A DNA stretch of 5,397 bases from Nostocaceae cyanobacterium CSSed10_463m. GTDB lineage: Bacteria > Cyanobacteriota > Cyanobacteriia > Cyanobacteriales > Nostocaceae. The stretch is taken from positions 1 through 5,397 of the forward strand of contig PWQB01000510.1 of NCBI GenBank assembly GCA_003556955.1, read 5' to 3'. The notes under the pieces were generated by a model. It did no database searches, was not told the origin of the DNA, and worked only from the letters and a program-made list of their open reading frames with translations. Shown here in pieces: positions 1 through 5,397 of the stretch. Every line of letters begins with the position of its first letter. The first letter of the stretch is position 1. The position numbers were made by a program, and so were the translations under genes.

Positions 1-642
1 AAATCACCTAATGTTAACCGAATTAGTTATCGGAGAATTGTTTATATTAAAGCAGTTGATTTAAGAGATTTTAATGTGGTTATCGGTTGGGATGGGGCAA
101 CTCGCACAGTTACTTTACGCTCAAATTTATTAGTTTGTGTTGACCAACTTGACCGCATTATGTCACGGGGAAATACTTCAGAAATAGAGTTGCAATTATT
201 TCTGAGAAACAATAATGAAAACGCTTTAGTGACTTTTCCTGATATACCTAAATTGTATCGAGAAGAAGCTAGTGCAGAGGGTGTCAACCATGATATTGCT
301 TTCTGTCAAATGTGTTTAGAGACAGGATTTTTACGTTTTGGTATTGATGTGAGACCTGAGCAAAATAACTTTGCTGGCTTAGGTTCTATTGGTGGTGGTG
401 CAGAAGTTGCAACTTTTCCTAGTGCTAGAATTGGTGTGAGAGCGCATATTCAACATTTAAAAGCTTACGCTAGTTTAGAACCTTTGGTAAATGCAGTTGT
501 AGATCCACGTTTTCGCTTTATTACCCGTGGAATTGCACCATCAATTTATCAGCTTTCTGGGCGCTGGTCAGCAGATTTAGATTATGGTACTAAAATTTTA
601 GCAATGATGAAAAGATTATATGAGTCGGCAAGACTTTTATAA
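1..642 (+). CDS. Cell-wall hydrolase, C-terminal part with glucosaminidase domain (5' end outside window)
   Basis: The frame is open from base 1 to the TAA at 640-642, giving 213 visible residues. The GTG at 76 is internal, because conserved-looking sequence precedes it, so the true start is upstream of the window. Visible residues about 10-45 (ending WDGATRTVTLRSN) resemble the last strands of a copper-amine-oxidase-N-like stalk domain, often a wall-binding module. Residues about 80-205 look like a glucosaminidase (GH73-type, lysozyme-like) domain: LETGFL at 106-111 with the probable catalytic Glu107, then PEQNNFAGLG at 119-128 and GVRAHIQHLKAYAS at 145-158. By family, such enzymes cleave the glycan strands of peptidoglycan in the periplasm. 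Cyanobacterial proteins of this build usually carry an N-terminal N-acetylmuramoyl-L-alanine amidase domain. The hormogonium morphology protein TftA is one candidate, but the missing N-terminus prevents a firm name. A heptamer tract begins at the first base after the stop codon. Confidence 0.85.
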   Translation, partial: KSPNVNRISYRRIVYIKAVDLRDFNVVIGWDGATRTVTLRSNLLVCVDQLDRIMSRGNTSEIELQLFLRNNNENALVTFPDIPKLYREEASAEGVNHDIAFCQMCLETGFLRFGIDVRPEQNNFAGLGSIGGGAEVATFPSARIGVRAHIQHLKAYASLEPLVNAVVDPRFRFITRGIAPSIYQLSGRWSADLDYGTKILAMMKRLYESARLL

Positions 643-672
643 GTGCTGAGTGCTGAGTGCTGAGTGCTGAGT
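643..672 (+). repeat. Short tandem heptamer repeat, GTGCTGA x4
   Basis: Four perfect GTGCTGA units (643-649, 650-656, 657-663, 664-670) plus GT of a fifth start directly after the TAA of the cell-wall hydrolase gene. This is the short tandemly repeated repetitive (STRR) type known from filamentous cyanobacteria. The same heptamer recurs at 2552, 4243 and, inverted, at 3223. No coding role is apparent. Confidence 0.95.
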
Positions 673-791
673 TAAGAGGATGTTTTAAAAGTGGTTGGCT
701 GTGATTTTAGGCACTCTTAGATCCCCCCTAGCCCCCCTTGAGAAGGGGGGAATTAGAATCAAAGTCCCCCTTTTTAAGGGGGATTTAGGGG

Positions 792-882
792 CAATACTGT
801 TCGGTTAAGCAAATTCGTGAGCCGAAAACCCTTGTAGAGACTTCCATGGAACGTCTCTACATTCCTTAACCGAAAGGTATTG
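792..882. mobile_element. 91-bp element nested inside the MITE, with 10-bp target duplication
   Basis: CAATACTGTTCGGTTAAG at 792-809 pairs with 865-882 as an 18-bp inverted repeat with 16 matches. It is bracketed by a perfect 10-bp direct repeat, GATTTAGGGG, at 782-791 and 883-892. Removing the 91 bp and one copy of the direct repeat restores a continuous GGGGGATTTAGGGGGATC arm of the outer element. The element encodes nothing. The 10-bp duplication points to mobilisation by a transposase different from the one that made the outer TAA duplication. Confidence 0.75.
833..861. repeat. Palindrome with TCCATGGA centre, inside the nested element
   Basis: TGTAGAGAC at 833-841 faces GTCTCTACA at 853-861 around TTCCATGGAA. 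The palindrome is perfect except for one missing base: the left arm lacks the G expected to pair with C852. Similar palindromes are, from memory, common in intergenic DNA of filamentous cyanobacteria. The transcript would fold into a stable hairpin. Confidence 0.8.
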
Positions 883-962
883 GATTTAGGGGGATCTAGA
901 ATGTTTTGCTACCAACAATAAGACTTTTAAAACATCCTCTAAGAAGTAAAAGTCAAATTTGG

Positions 963-1073
963 TTAGATTAAGGTGAAGGAGGATCTGTTTAAATGTTGAA
1001 TAATCCAATCTCGGACTACGTGGTAAACTTCGTTGGCTACTTCGTCTAGTCCAGGATTGGCATGAGGATAATT
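963..1073 (-). pseudogene. Possible 3' remnant of a decayed gene (very tentative)
   Basis: Read on the minus strand, this stretch gives a coding-like run containing NPGLDEVANEVYHVVRDW and ending at TAA (963-965). The frame stays open up to a stop at 1152-1154 but has no convincing start, and its upstream part is made of TTTTGAC repeats, so any original gene has lost its 5' end. The stretch also contains a 14-bp inverted repeat with 12 matches (1005-1018 and 1047-1060), so it may simply be another intergenic repeat. I do not recognise the peptide, and about 36 codons can stay open by chance. Confidence 0.2.
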
Positions 1074-1196
1074 TTGACTTTTGACTTTTGACTTCCGCCC
1101 TGCGGCTTGCGTTTGGGAAAATCTAGCGATTCCTAATAATTTTCCTAGATATTAATTTTGACTTTTGACTTTTGACTTTTGACTTCCGCCCTGCGG
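1070..1196. repeat. Two copies of a (TTTTGAC)n + TTCCGCCCTGCGG module
   Basis: Copy 1 has three TTTTGAC heptamers (1072-1092) followed by TTCCGCCCTGCGG (1093-1105). Copy 2 has four heptamers (1156-1183) followed by the identical 13-mer (1184-1196). Both are preceded by AA, and they differ by exactly one heptamer. The CCGCcctGCGG part is a short inverted repeat. The 48 bp between the copies (1106-1153) contain another small inverted repeat, GGAAAAT at 1116-1122 against 1139-1145. Copy 2 ends one base before the stop codon of the minus-strand membrane protein gene. Confidence 0.9.
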
Positions 1197-1197
1197 A

Positions 1198-1971
1198 TCA
1201 TGCTGTTTTGAAAAAACGGATAATTTCCCGGACATGATCGAGAAATTGTCCATCGGTGGAAAGTTGAGCGATCGCACTTCTGGCTTCTCTAGCTAAACGT
1301 TCATGTTCGACTTGATTTGTCGCCCGTAACTCTGCTAAACTAGCATTTAAGCTGGCTAAATCTGTGCGCGTTTGCTCAGTAAAGCGTTTTTGATTTGCTG
1401 GTAATGAATAATCTAGTTGGGGATTAAGTTGTTCTTCTAAACGTCTAACTGTGTCCTCTAGTTGATAAAAACGATTGCGGAGTTCCATTACATCCTCACG
1501 GGGATATTGAAATTCTTGGCGAATCATCCTCAACCGTGCATATAAATATTCGTAAGCGCGGATAGCTGGACGCAAAACGGTTAATAATAAAGCCGCACCA
1601 GAACTGATATATCCTACAGCGCTAATACCAGTTGCTGCCAGGGTATAAAGTCCAACTGCTGAAATTAAGTGTAAACCAATGGCTATCCAGAGCGATCGCT
1701 TGGCTAAAACTTTAACATAATTAACTTGCTTTTCATCTACGGGAATTTGTTTTTCCGTAGATTGTGCTGCTTCTGCTAAAACTTCCTTAGCTTGAAAATG
1801 CACACTCCAAGGAACAGTTACAATCACTAATAACCACCAAAAACTTGCACCACCAATTACCCAATCAAGGAAACTACCCGCAGGTATTTGAAACCATTGC
1901 AGTCCGCCAAAACCCAGCAGTACAGCTAGGACAATTACCACGATAGAATTGATCACAAATCTGAAATTCAT
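1198..1971 (-). CDS. Conserved-type membrane protein, four TM helices and coiled-coil tail, function unknown
   Basis: A 257-residue protein, ATG (1969-1971) to TGA (1198-1200). GGAG (CTCC at 1982-1985 on the plus strand) lies 10 nt before the ATG and supports this start. Hydrophobic segments at about residues 5-25, 36-58, 93-113 and 116-136 suggest four membrane helices in two hairpins, separated by a charged loop (about 60-92). The C-terminal half (about 140-257) is charged and helical with no hydrophobic segment; residues 158-184 (rich in Leu, Arg, Glu) and 197-237 look like coiled coils, probably cytoplasmic. I recognise no enzyme motif and no named family. Helical membrane-anchored tails of this kind often serve oligomerisation or partner binding, which is inference only. 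A weak promoter candidate lies in the 97-bp gap behind it, so it need not be co-transcribed with the lipoprotein gene. Confidence 0.85.
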   Translation of the reverse strand: MNFRFVINSIVVIVLAVLLGFGGLQWFQIPAGSFLDWVIGGASFWWLLVIVTVPWSVHFQAKEVLAEAAQSTEKQIPVDEKQVNYVKVLAKRSLWIAIGLHLISAVGLYTLAATGISAVGYISSGAALLLTVLRPAIRAYEYLYARLRMIRQEFQYPREDVMELRNRFYQLEDTVRRLEEQLNPQLDYSLPANQKRFTEQTRTDLASLNASLAELRATNQVEHERLAREARSAIAQLSTDGQFLDHVREIIRFFKTA

Positions 1972-2009
1972 TTTGCTGAATCTCCGGTGAAACTATTACC
2001 TCAATCATG

Positions 2010-2036
2010 GCTATACATAAGAGTTTATACGGTCAA
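2010..2036 (-). promoter_or_regulatory. Weak sigma-70-type promoter candidate for the membrane protein gene
   Basis: On the minus strand TTGACC (2036-2031) is followed after 15 bp by TATAGC (2015-2010). The match is partial and the spacer is short. It would start transcription just upstream of the Shine-Dalgarno sequence of the gene at 1971. Confidence 0.25.
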
Positions 2037-2068
2037 GCTTATGATAGTTTTTTAAGCTGCACATCATG

Positions 2069-2476
2069 TCAGAGGATTAAATAGCTACGCCATGATTTTT
2101 GAGCATCTGGGTTATCTCCTTCAGGAACCAGCAAACGCCAACTTTTACCTTCTTGCTGAATTTGTAGGTAAACTTCAAAAGGTTGTTGCAGTTGTGTCAA
2201 CTGTCTTTTAGGCAGATTCAAAATTAAATCGTAGGTTCCCCGTACCCGGAAGGCTGGTAAACTTTGAATCGTCAGGGGTTGTTCCTGCTGAATTTTTAAC
2301 CGTTTGATTTCAAAACCCTGAAAATCCAGATCCAGTTTTTGGTTGAGTTGCTGTTGAGTTTGTTCAACTTGGAATGCGATCGCTTTTTGGACTAACTGGG
2401 TAGTTGGTAAAAGTCCAATACTTCCACAAGCAGTCAATAACGCCAGCAAAATCACCGTTACAAAAAGCCGCACCAT
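2069..2476 (-). CDS. Small Gln-rich lipoprotein, function unknown
   Basis: A 135-residue protein, ATG (2474-2476) to TGA (2069-2071). A short basic N-terminus and a hydrophobic stretch (residues 4-14) lead into the lipobox L14-T15-A16-C17 followed by Gly, so Cys17 should be lipidated and the protein anchored in a membrane facing the periplasm. The mature part has an amphipathic Gln-rich helix (about 27-45), then alternating hydrophobic residues suggesting beta strands (about 50-115), in a compact domain of about 115 residues; 21 residues are Gln. I recognise no family or catalytic motif. A lipid-binding or envelope-assembly role is conceivable but has no sequence support. GGAAG lies about 12 nt before the ATG, a rather long spacing. 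It is co-directional with the membrane gene (97-bp gap downstream) and with thioredoxin (224-bp repeat-filled gap upstream). Confidence 0.85.
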   Translation of the reverse strand: MVRLFVTVILLALLTACGSIGLLPTTQLVQKAIAFQVEQTQQQLNQKLDLDFQGFEIKRLKIQQEQPLTIQSLPAFRVRGTYDLILNLPKRQLTQLQQPFEVYLQIQQEGKSWRLLVPEGDNPDAQKSWRSYLIL

Positions 2477-2502
2477 GTTTTTGATATACTTCCGCCAGCG
2501 AT

Positions 2503-2508
2503 ATTATA
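2503..2508 (-). promoter_or_regulatory. Perfect -10 box (TATAAT) upstream of the lipoprotein gene
   Basis: TATAAT on the minus strand (ATTATA on plus) lies 26 bp before the start codon at 2476, so transcription would begin near 2496 and give a leader of about 20 nt. No convincing -35 box is found at 16-18 bp; TTGAAC is present but only 11 bp upstream. This suggests the gene has its own promoter. Confidence 0.45.
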
Positions 2509-2529
2509 CAGCAAATTCAGTTCAACCAG

Positions 2530-2693
2530 TAGGGGCAGGTTTAACAAGAGAGTGCTGAGTGCTGAGTGCTGAGTGCTGAGTGAAGAGAGTGCTGAGTATA
2601 AACCCAGTTTCTTTCAGGATTTTAGCTATCAACACTGTTCTCACTCTTATGAAAACCGCTAAATAATCAATGATATTTGTCAACCCGCCCCTA
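2530..2693. repeat. Composite intergenic repeat bounded by GGGGCRGGTT inverted repeats
   Basis: TAGGGGCAGGTTTA at 2530-2543 matches the reverse complement of 2680-2693 at 12 of 14 positions. Between them lie the GTGCTGA tract (2552-2595) and a segment (2589-2638) that recurs in diverged form at 4250-4299. Together with the tract this fills most of the gap between the thioredoxin and lipoprotein genes. GGGGCGGGTTTA-type ends also bound a shorter repeat at 3144-3205. No target duplication was found, so mobility is unproven. Confidence 0.55.
2552..2597 (+). repeat. Short tandem heptamer repeat, GTGCTGA x4 plus one separated unit
   Basis: Four perfect GTGCTGA units run from 2552 to 2579. After GTGAAGAGA a fifth unit follows at 2589-2595. 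The last unit marks the start of the 50-bp segment shared with 4250-4299. Confidence 0.95.
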
Positions 2694-2700
2694 TATCCCC

Positions 2701-3018
2701 TTAAATGAAATTTTTCAGATGTTGCACCAATTGTTCTGCTTGCATCACACCTTCAATTTTCTCCACTGGTTGACCTTGCTTAAATAGTACCAATGTGGGT
2801 AAAGCATTAATTTGATACTGAGTTGCTAGGGCGGTATACTTCTCAGTGTCAATTTTGACAATCCGCAAACTATTTTGTAATTGGGCGTTAACTTGTTCTA
2901 AAATTGGCACCATCATCTGACAAGGGCCACACCAATCAGCATAAAAATCTACTAACACTGGGACATCAGAACCAGCTAACATCTCTTCAAAACTGTTGAA
3001 TTGTTTTTTTGTAGCCAT
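2701..3018 (-). CDS. trxQ: Thioredoxin, probably cyanobacterial y-type (TrxQ)
   Basis: A 105-residue single-domain thioredoxin, TAA at 2701-2703. It has the redox motif W29-C30-G31-P32-C33, the buried Asp24 in VLVDF before it, and the cis-proline Pro74 in ALPTLVLF. Length and fold order are those of a complete thioredoxin. The active-site surroundings FYADWCGPCQMM and the N-terminus MATKKQFNSF resemble cyanobacterial TrxQ, counterpart of plastid thioredoxin y, more than the m-type TrxA (usually WAPWCGPC). By family it reduces target disulfides in the cytoplasm, with electrons from ferredoxin- or NADPH-thioredoxin reductase; y-type members mainly serve antioxidant enzymes. I chose the ATG at 3018; a GTG three codons upstream (3027) would add only Met-Cys-His, and neither start has a clear Shine-Dalgarno sequence. 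It is transcribed divergently from fabG. The y-type assignment is less certain than the thioredoxin call. Confidence 0.93.
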   Translation of the reverse strand: MATKKQFNSFEEMLAGSDVPVLVDFYADWCGPCQMMVPILEQVNAQLQNSLRIVKIDTEKYTALATQYQINALPTLVLFKQGQPVEKIEGVMQAEQLVQHLKNFI

Positions 3019-3143
3019 GTGACACACACCAAATTTTTATTGATTGCTTTTAATGGTAATGTCTCCCTCAAAGAATCGCCGTAACATAATTTTGTTTTTA
3101 TGGTTGCTAAATTTCCCACTATTTCCCAAGATAGATATTGGAT

Positions 3144-3205
3144 GTATGGGCGGGTTTACGAAAGATTTCGACGAACCACAAACTCACTCTTGAACGCGCC
3201 CCTAC
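3144..3205. repeat. 62-bp imperfect inverted-repeat element
   Basis: GTATGGGCGGGTTTA at 3144-3158 and the reverse complement of 3191-3205 (GTAGGGGCGCGTTCA) match at 12 of 15 positions. The GGGCGGGTTTA core is the same type as the ends of the repeat at 2530-2693. It lies in the divergent region between the thioredoxin and fabG genes, next to a heptamer tract. A 66-codon open frame over this region (3100-3300) is made largely of repeat sequence and is not annotated as a gene. Confidence 0.6.
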
Positions 3206-3222
3206 CCACTCAGAACTTTCTT

Positions 3223-3264
3223 CACTCAGCACTCAGCACTCAGCACTCAGCACTCAGCACTCAG
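3223..3264 (-). repeat. Short tandem heptamer repeat, six units, inverted orientation
   Basis: Six perfect CACTCAG units (42 bp). This is the reverse complement of the GTGCTGA heptamer found at 643, 2552 and 4243, and the longest uninterrupted tract in the window. It ends about 77 bp before the fabG start codon, upstream of the probable promoter. Confidence 0.95.
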
Positions 3265-3273
3265 AAAGGCACT

Positions 3274-3306
3274 TTGCTCTATAGGCACAAATCACCATAA
3301 GATAAT
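3274..3306 (+). promoter_or_regulatory. Promoter candidate for fabG
   Basis: TTGCTC (3274-3279) is followed after 18 bp by TAAGAT (3298-3303), which overlaps GATAAT (3301-3306, five of six matches to the -10 consensus). Transcription would start near 3310-3313, leaving a leader of about 30 nt. The -35 match is poor. The position fits: just downstream of the heptamer tract and upstream of the AGGA ribosome binding site. Confidence 0.3.
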
Positions 3307-3338
3307 TAGCGCGGTTATTTAACAAGCAACAGGAATAA

Positions 3339-4088
<750 letters not shown>

Positions 4089-4113
4089 TCAGTGAACAGT
4101 TATCAAACTCTTG

Positions 4114-4165
4114 ACCGAAAAATTTTAGATTTTGGATTTTAGATTTTGGATTGGGAATTTTCGGT
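4114..4165. repeat. ATTTTRG heptamers inside an ACCGAAAATT inverted repeat
   Basis: ATTTTAGATTTTGG occurs twice in perfect tandem (4122-4135, 4136-4149), which equals four heptamers of the form ATTTTRG. The block is enclosed by ACCGAAAAATT (4114-4124) and AATTTTCGGT (4156-4165), which can pair with one bulged A. It begins 26 bp after the fabG stop codon and is a third heptamer family in the window. Confidence 0.75.
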
Positions 4166-4171
4166 ACAAAC

Positions 4172-4190
4172 TCCGCCCCTTCAGGGCGGA
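4172..4190. terminator. GC-rich hairpin between convergent genes, possible weak terminator
   Basis: TCCGCCC (4172-4178) and GGGCGGA (4184-4190) form a perfect 7-bp stem with a 5-nt loop. It lies 84 bp after the fabG stop and is oriented equally for the convergent TPR gene. Neither strand has a U-tract after the stem, so a classical intrinsic terminator is not supported. It may only be a repeat related to the TTCCGCCCTG motif at 1093 and 1184. Confidence 0.25.
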
Positions 4191-4242
4191 ATTAATCCAA
4201 AATACTTGCAGTGCTGCGTATGCTTCGCTAACGTATAGCAAA

Positions 4243-4299
4243 GTGCTGAGTGCTGAGTAGAAACCAATTTGCTTCAAGGCTTTCAGCAATCAACAATGT
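4243..4299 (+). repeat. GTGCTGA x2 plus 50-bp diverged copy of the segment at 2589-2638
   Basis: Two GTGCTGA units (4243-4256) lead into a segment that aligns without gaps to 2589-2638: 40 of the 50 positions from 4250 match, including GTGCTGAGTA and ATCAACA at corresponding places. This is a second copy of an interspersed intergenic repeat in which the heptamer forms the left end. The sequence after 4299 no longer aligns well. Confidence 0.7.
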
Positions 4300-4345
4300 C
4301 CTAACCTGCTTGGCGGTTGCTATAAGTCCTAATTGATTGACTATT

Positions 4346-5397
4346 CTATTTCGATATCAATTCCTTAAAGCTTTTATCATCAGCAATTTCATCAAAATCA
4401 ATATCAAAAGCCGCATCTTCTTGATATCTGGGATTCAATTCAATTGCTTGTTGCAGATTTGCCAAGGCTAATTTAAGTTGTCTTTGCAGCGCATAACAAG
4501 CGGCTTTATCATAATAAGCGCTGGCATAGTTGGGATTAATTTCTAATGCTTTATCAAAACTAGCGATCGCCTCATCATCTTCTCCTAATCTTACCAAAGC
4601 ATAACCACGTTTATCCCAGACTTTCGCAGAATTGGGATTAATATCAATGGCTTGATCAAAACTAGCGATCGCATCCTCATATCGTTCTAATTCTATCAAC
4701 GAAAGACCACGATTCAACCAAGCCACCGGATCATCAGGTTTGACTTGGGTCGCTTTATCAAAAGAATCGAAAGCTTTTTGCTGTTGTCCTAGTTTACCAA
4801 AAGCCACACCGCGATCGCACCAAGCCTGATGATAATCCGGTTGAATTTCAATCGCACGTTCATAGTCAGCGATCGCATCTTTGTAGCGTTGCAATCTTCC
4901 TAGAGTTAAACCGTGTTTTAACCAAGCCACGGGGTTTCTAGGATCAGCTGCTACTAACTTATCATAGAATGCGATCGCCTCTTCATATTTTCTTTGAGCA
5001 AATAACTCATCTCCCCCTTGGAGGTAATCATTAATTAACTCTGACTGTTCTGGCTGAATTTCTGGAATTTCTGCCTTTTCAGGAATAGATAGCGGCTGAG
5101 TATTCACCAATTGTTCGGGAATTTCTGCCTTTTCAGTAACAAATGGCGGTTCAGCATTCACCAACTCCTGCAAAATTATATTCTTGCGTTCTTGAGCATC
5201 CAACTGCAACTCAGACAATTGAGCCACAAAATCCGTCTCTAACTTTTCCAGCTTTTCCAAAATTAACAACTTTTGTTGTTGAGCATTTAATTGTAATTCT
5301 GAAAACTGCGCCGTAAACTCAGAACCTGATGCTTCTAAATTGGCAATAATTAGCTCTTTCCTGTTTTGAGCATCCACCTGTAACTCAGATAATTGAG
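4346..5397 (-). CDS. TPR-repeat protein with N-terminal 29-residue repeats (5' end outside window)
   Basis: The frame is open from the window edge to TAG at 4346-4348, 349 visible residues. The GTG at 5375-5377 is not the start, since the repeat pattern continues before it. Visible residues 1-87 are three 29-residue repeats with core SELQLDAQ, helical and possibly coiled coil. Residues 78-113 hold an 18-residue tandem duplication ending KAEIPE. Six TPR units follow at about 121-155, 156-189, 190-223, 224-257, 258-291 and 292-325, of AW..RG..L..L.RYE.AI..FD.AI.I.P type. The acidic tail FDIDFDEIADDKSFKELI (about 330-347) matches the ending often seen in cyanobacterial TPR proteins. TPR arrays are protein-binding scaffolds; no enzymatic domain is visible and the partner is unknown. 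No signal peptide can be judged without the N-terminus. Five HIP1 sites lie in the TPR part. It converges on fabG. Confidence 0.9.
   Translation of the reverse strand, partial: QLSELQVDAQNRKELIIANLEASGSEFTAQFSELQLNAQQQKLLILEKLEKLETDFVAQLSELQLDAQERKNIILQELVNAEPPFVTEKAEIPEQLVNTQPLSIPEKAEIPEIQPEQSELINDYLQGGDELFAQRKYEEAIAFYDKLVAADPRNPVAWLKHGLTLGRLQRYKDAIADYERAIEIQPDYHQAWCDRGVAFGKLGQQQKAFDSFDKATQVKPDDPVAWLNRGLSLIELERYEDAIASFDQAIDINPNSAKVWDKRGYALVRLGEDDEAIASFDKALEINPNYASAYYDKAACYALQRQLKLALANLQQAIELNPRYQEDAAFDIDFDEIADDKSFKELISK
5057..5164 (-). repeat. 54-bp tandem duplication (18-residue linker repeat) in the TPR gene
   Basis: Visible residues 78-95 and 96-113 are tandem copies of an 18-residue unit beginning LVN and ending EKAEIPE plus one residue. 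At DNA level GGAATTTCTGCCTTTTCAG is identical at 5064-5082 and 5118-5136, a 54-bp offset. The high DNA identity in part of the unit suggests a fairly recent duplication. It is Pro/Glu-rich and probably a flexible linker before the TPR array. Confidence 0.8.
5135..5395 (-). repeat. Three 87-bp (29-residue) tandem repeats at the visible N-terminus of the TPR protein
   Basis: Units run 5395-5309, 5308-5222 and 5221-5135. Each begins Q(L/F)SELQ followed by (V/L)(D/N)AQ and continues with a charged Leu/Ile-rich helix ending in F(T/V). The codon cut by the window edge ends in CT, compatible with the Ala that precedes the second and third units, so further copies may lie outside. Confidence 0.85.

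Larger units (their letters stand above)
676..939. mobile_element. MITE-like element with 17-bp perfect terminal inverted repeats
   Basis: GAGGATGTTTTAAAAGT at 676-692 is the exact reverse complement of 923-939. The element is flanked by TAA on both sides (673-675 and 940-942), consistent with a 3-bp target duplication. Inside is a second, imperfect inverted pair of GATCCCCC(C)CTA type (about 718-730 and 886-899), enclosing G-run and C-run hairpins at 731-781. There is no room for a transposase, so this would be a non-autonomous element. Ends starting GAG and ending AAAAGT, with a TNA target, recall IS5-family elements of the IS1031 group; that assignment is from memory and not proven. After removing the insertion at 792-882 and one 10-bp duplication, the original element would be about 163 bp. 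Confidence 0.8.

Noticed and set aside
42..287. 81-codon open frame antisense to the cell-wall hydrolase
   Set aside because: It lies wholly opposite a well-supported coding frame and has no protein-like features of its own.
716..899. Long C-run/G-run inverted repeats as a transcription terminator for the cell-wall hydrolase gene
   Set aside because: They are better explained as the internal arms of the MITE. They might still stop transcription incidentally, but no U-tract follows the stems.
3100..3300. 66-codon open frame upstream of fabG on the plus strand
   Set aside because: Most of it lies over an inverted repeat and the six-unit heptamer tract, giving a repetitive Ser-Ala-Leu-Ser-Thr-Gln-His peptide. 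It has no clear ribosome binding site or recognisable protein content.
5375..5377. GTG as the start of the TPR gene
   Set aside because: The frame is open upstream and the codons before it (QLSELQ) continue the 29-residue repeat, so the gene begins outside the window.

Overview
The window reads as chromosome of a filamentous, heterocyst-forming-type cyanobacterium (Nostocales: Nostoc, Anabaena, Calothrix and relatives). The grounds are ten copies of the HIP1 octamer GCGATCGC in 5.4 kb, tandem heptamer repeats (GTGCTGA and TTTTGAC) in almost every intergenic gap, small MITE-like elements carrying G/C-run hairpins, AT-rich coding sequence, and genes with a cyanobacterial look (a y-type thioredoxin, a TPR protein, a stalk-plus-glucosaminidase cell-wall enzyme). 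The genus cannot be fixed from the sequence alone.

Layout. 1-642 (+): the 3' part of a cell-wall hydrolase ending in a glucosaminidase domain; its start lies outside the window. 643-1197: 555 bp without an intact gene, filled with a GTGCTGA tract, a MITE-like element that carries a second element nested in it, a possible decayed coding remnant, and two copies of a (TTTTGAC)n module. 1198-1971 (-): four-helix membrane protein with a coiled-coil tail, function unknown. 2069-2476 (-): small Gln-rich lipoprotein, function unknown. 2477-2700: a repeat-rich gap. 2701-3018 (-): thioredoxin, probably y-type (TrxQ). 3019-3341: divergent intergenic region with an inverted repeat and a six-unit heptamer tract. 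3342-4088 (+): fabG. 4089-4345: convergent intergenic region with more heptamers, hairpins and a repeat copy. 4346-5397 (-): 3' part of a TPR protein preceded by two families of protein repeats; its start is outside the window.

How the genes relate. FabG (fatty-acid elongation), thioredoxin (redox control), and the cell-wall hydrolase are housekeeping functions with no visible pathway link. The three minus-strand genes 3018 to 1198 are co-directional, but gaps of 224 and 97 bp, with promoter-like sequences before the lipoprotein and the membrane gene, argue against one tight operon.

I see no defence system, CRISPR array, RNA gene, phage gene or biosynthetic cluster. The noteworthy content is the intergenic repeat biology: a three-level nested repeat with target duplications at two levels, heptamer tracts that abut stop codons, and a diverged intergenic repeat present twice. 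The internal repeats of the TPR protein are also of interest.
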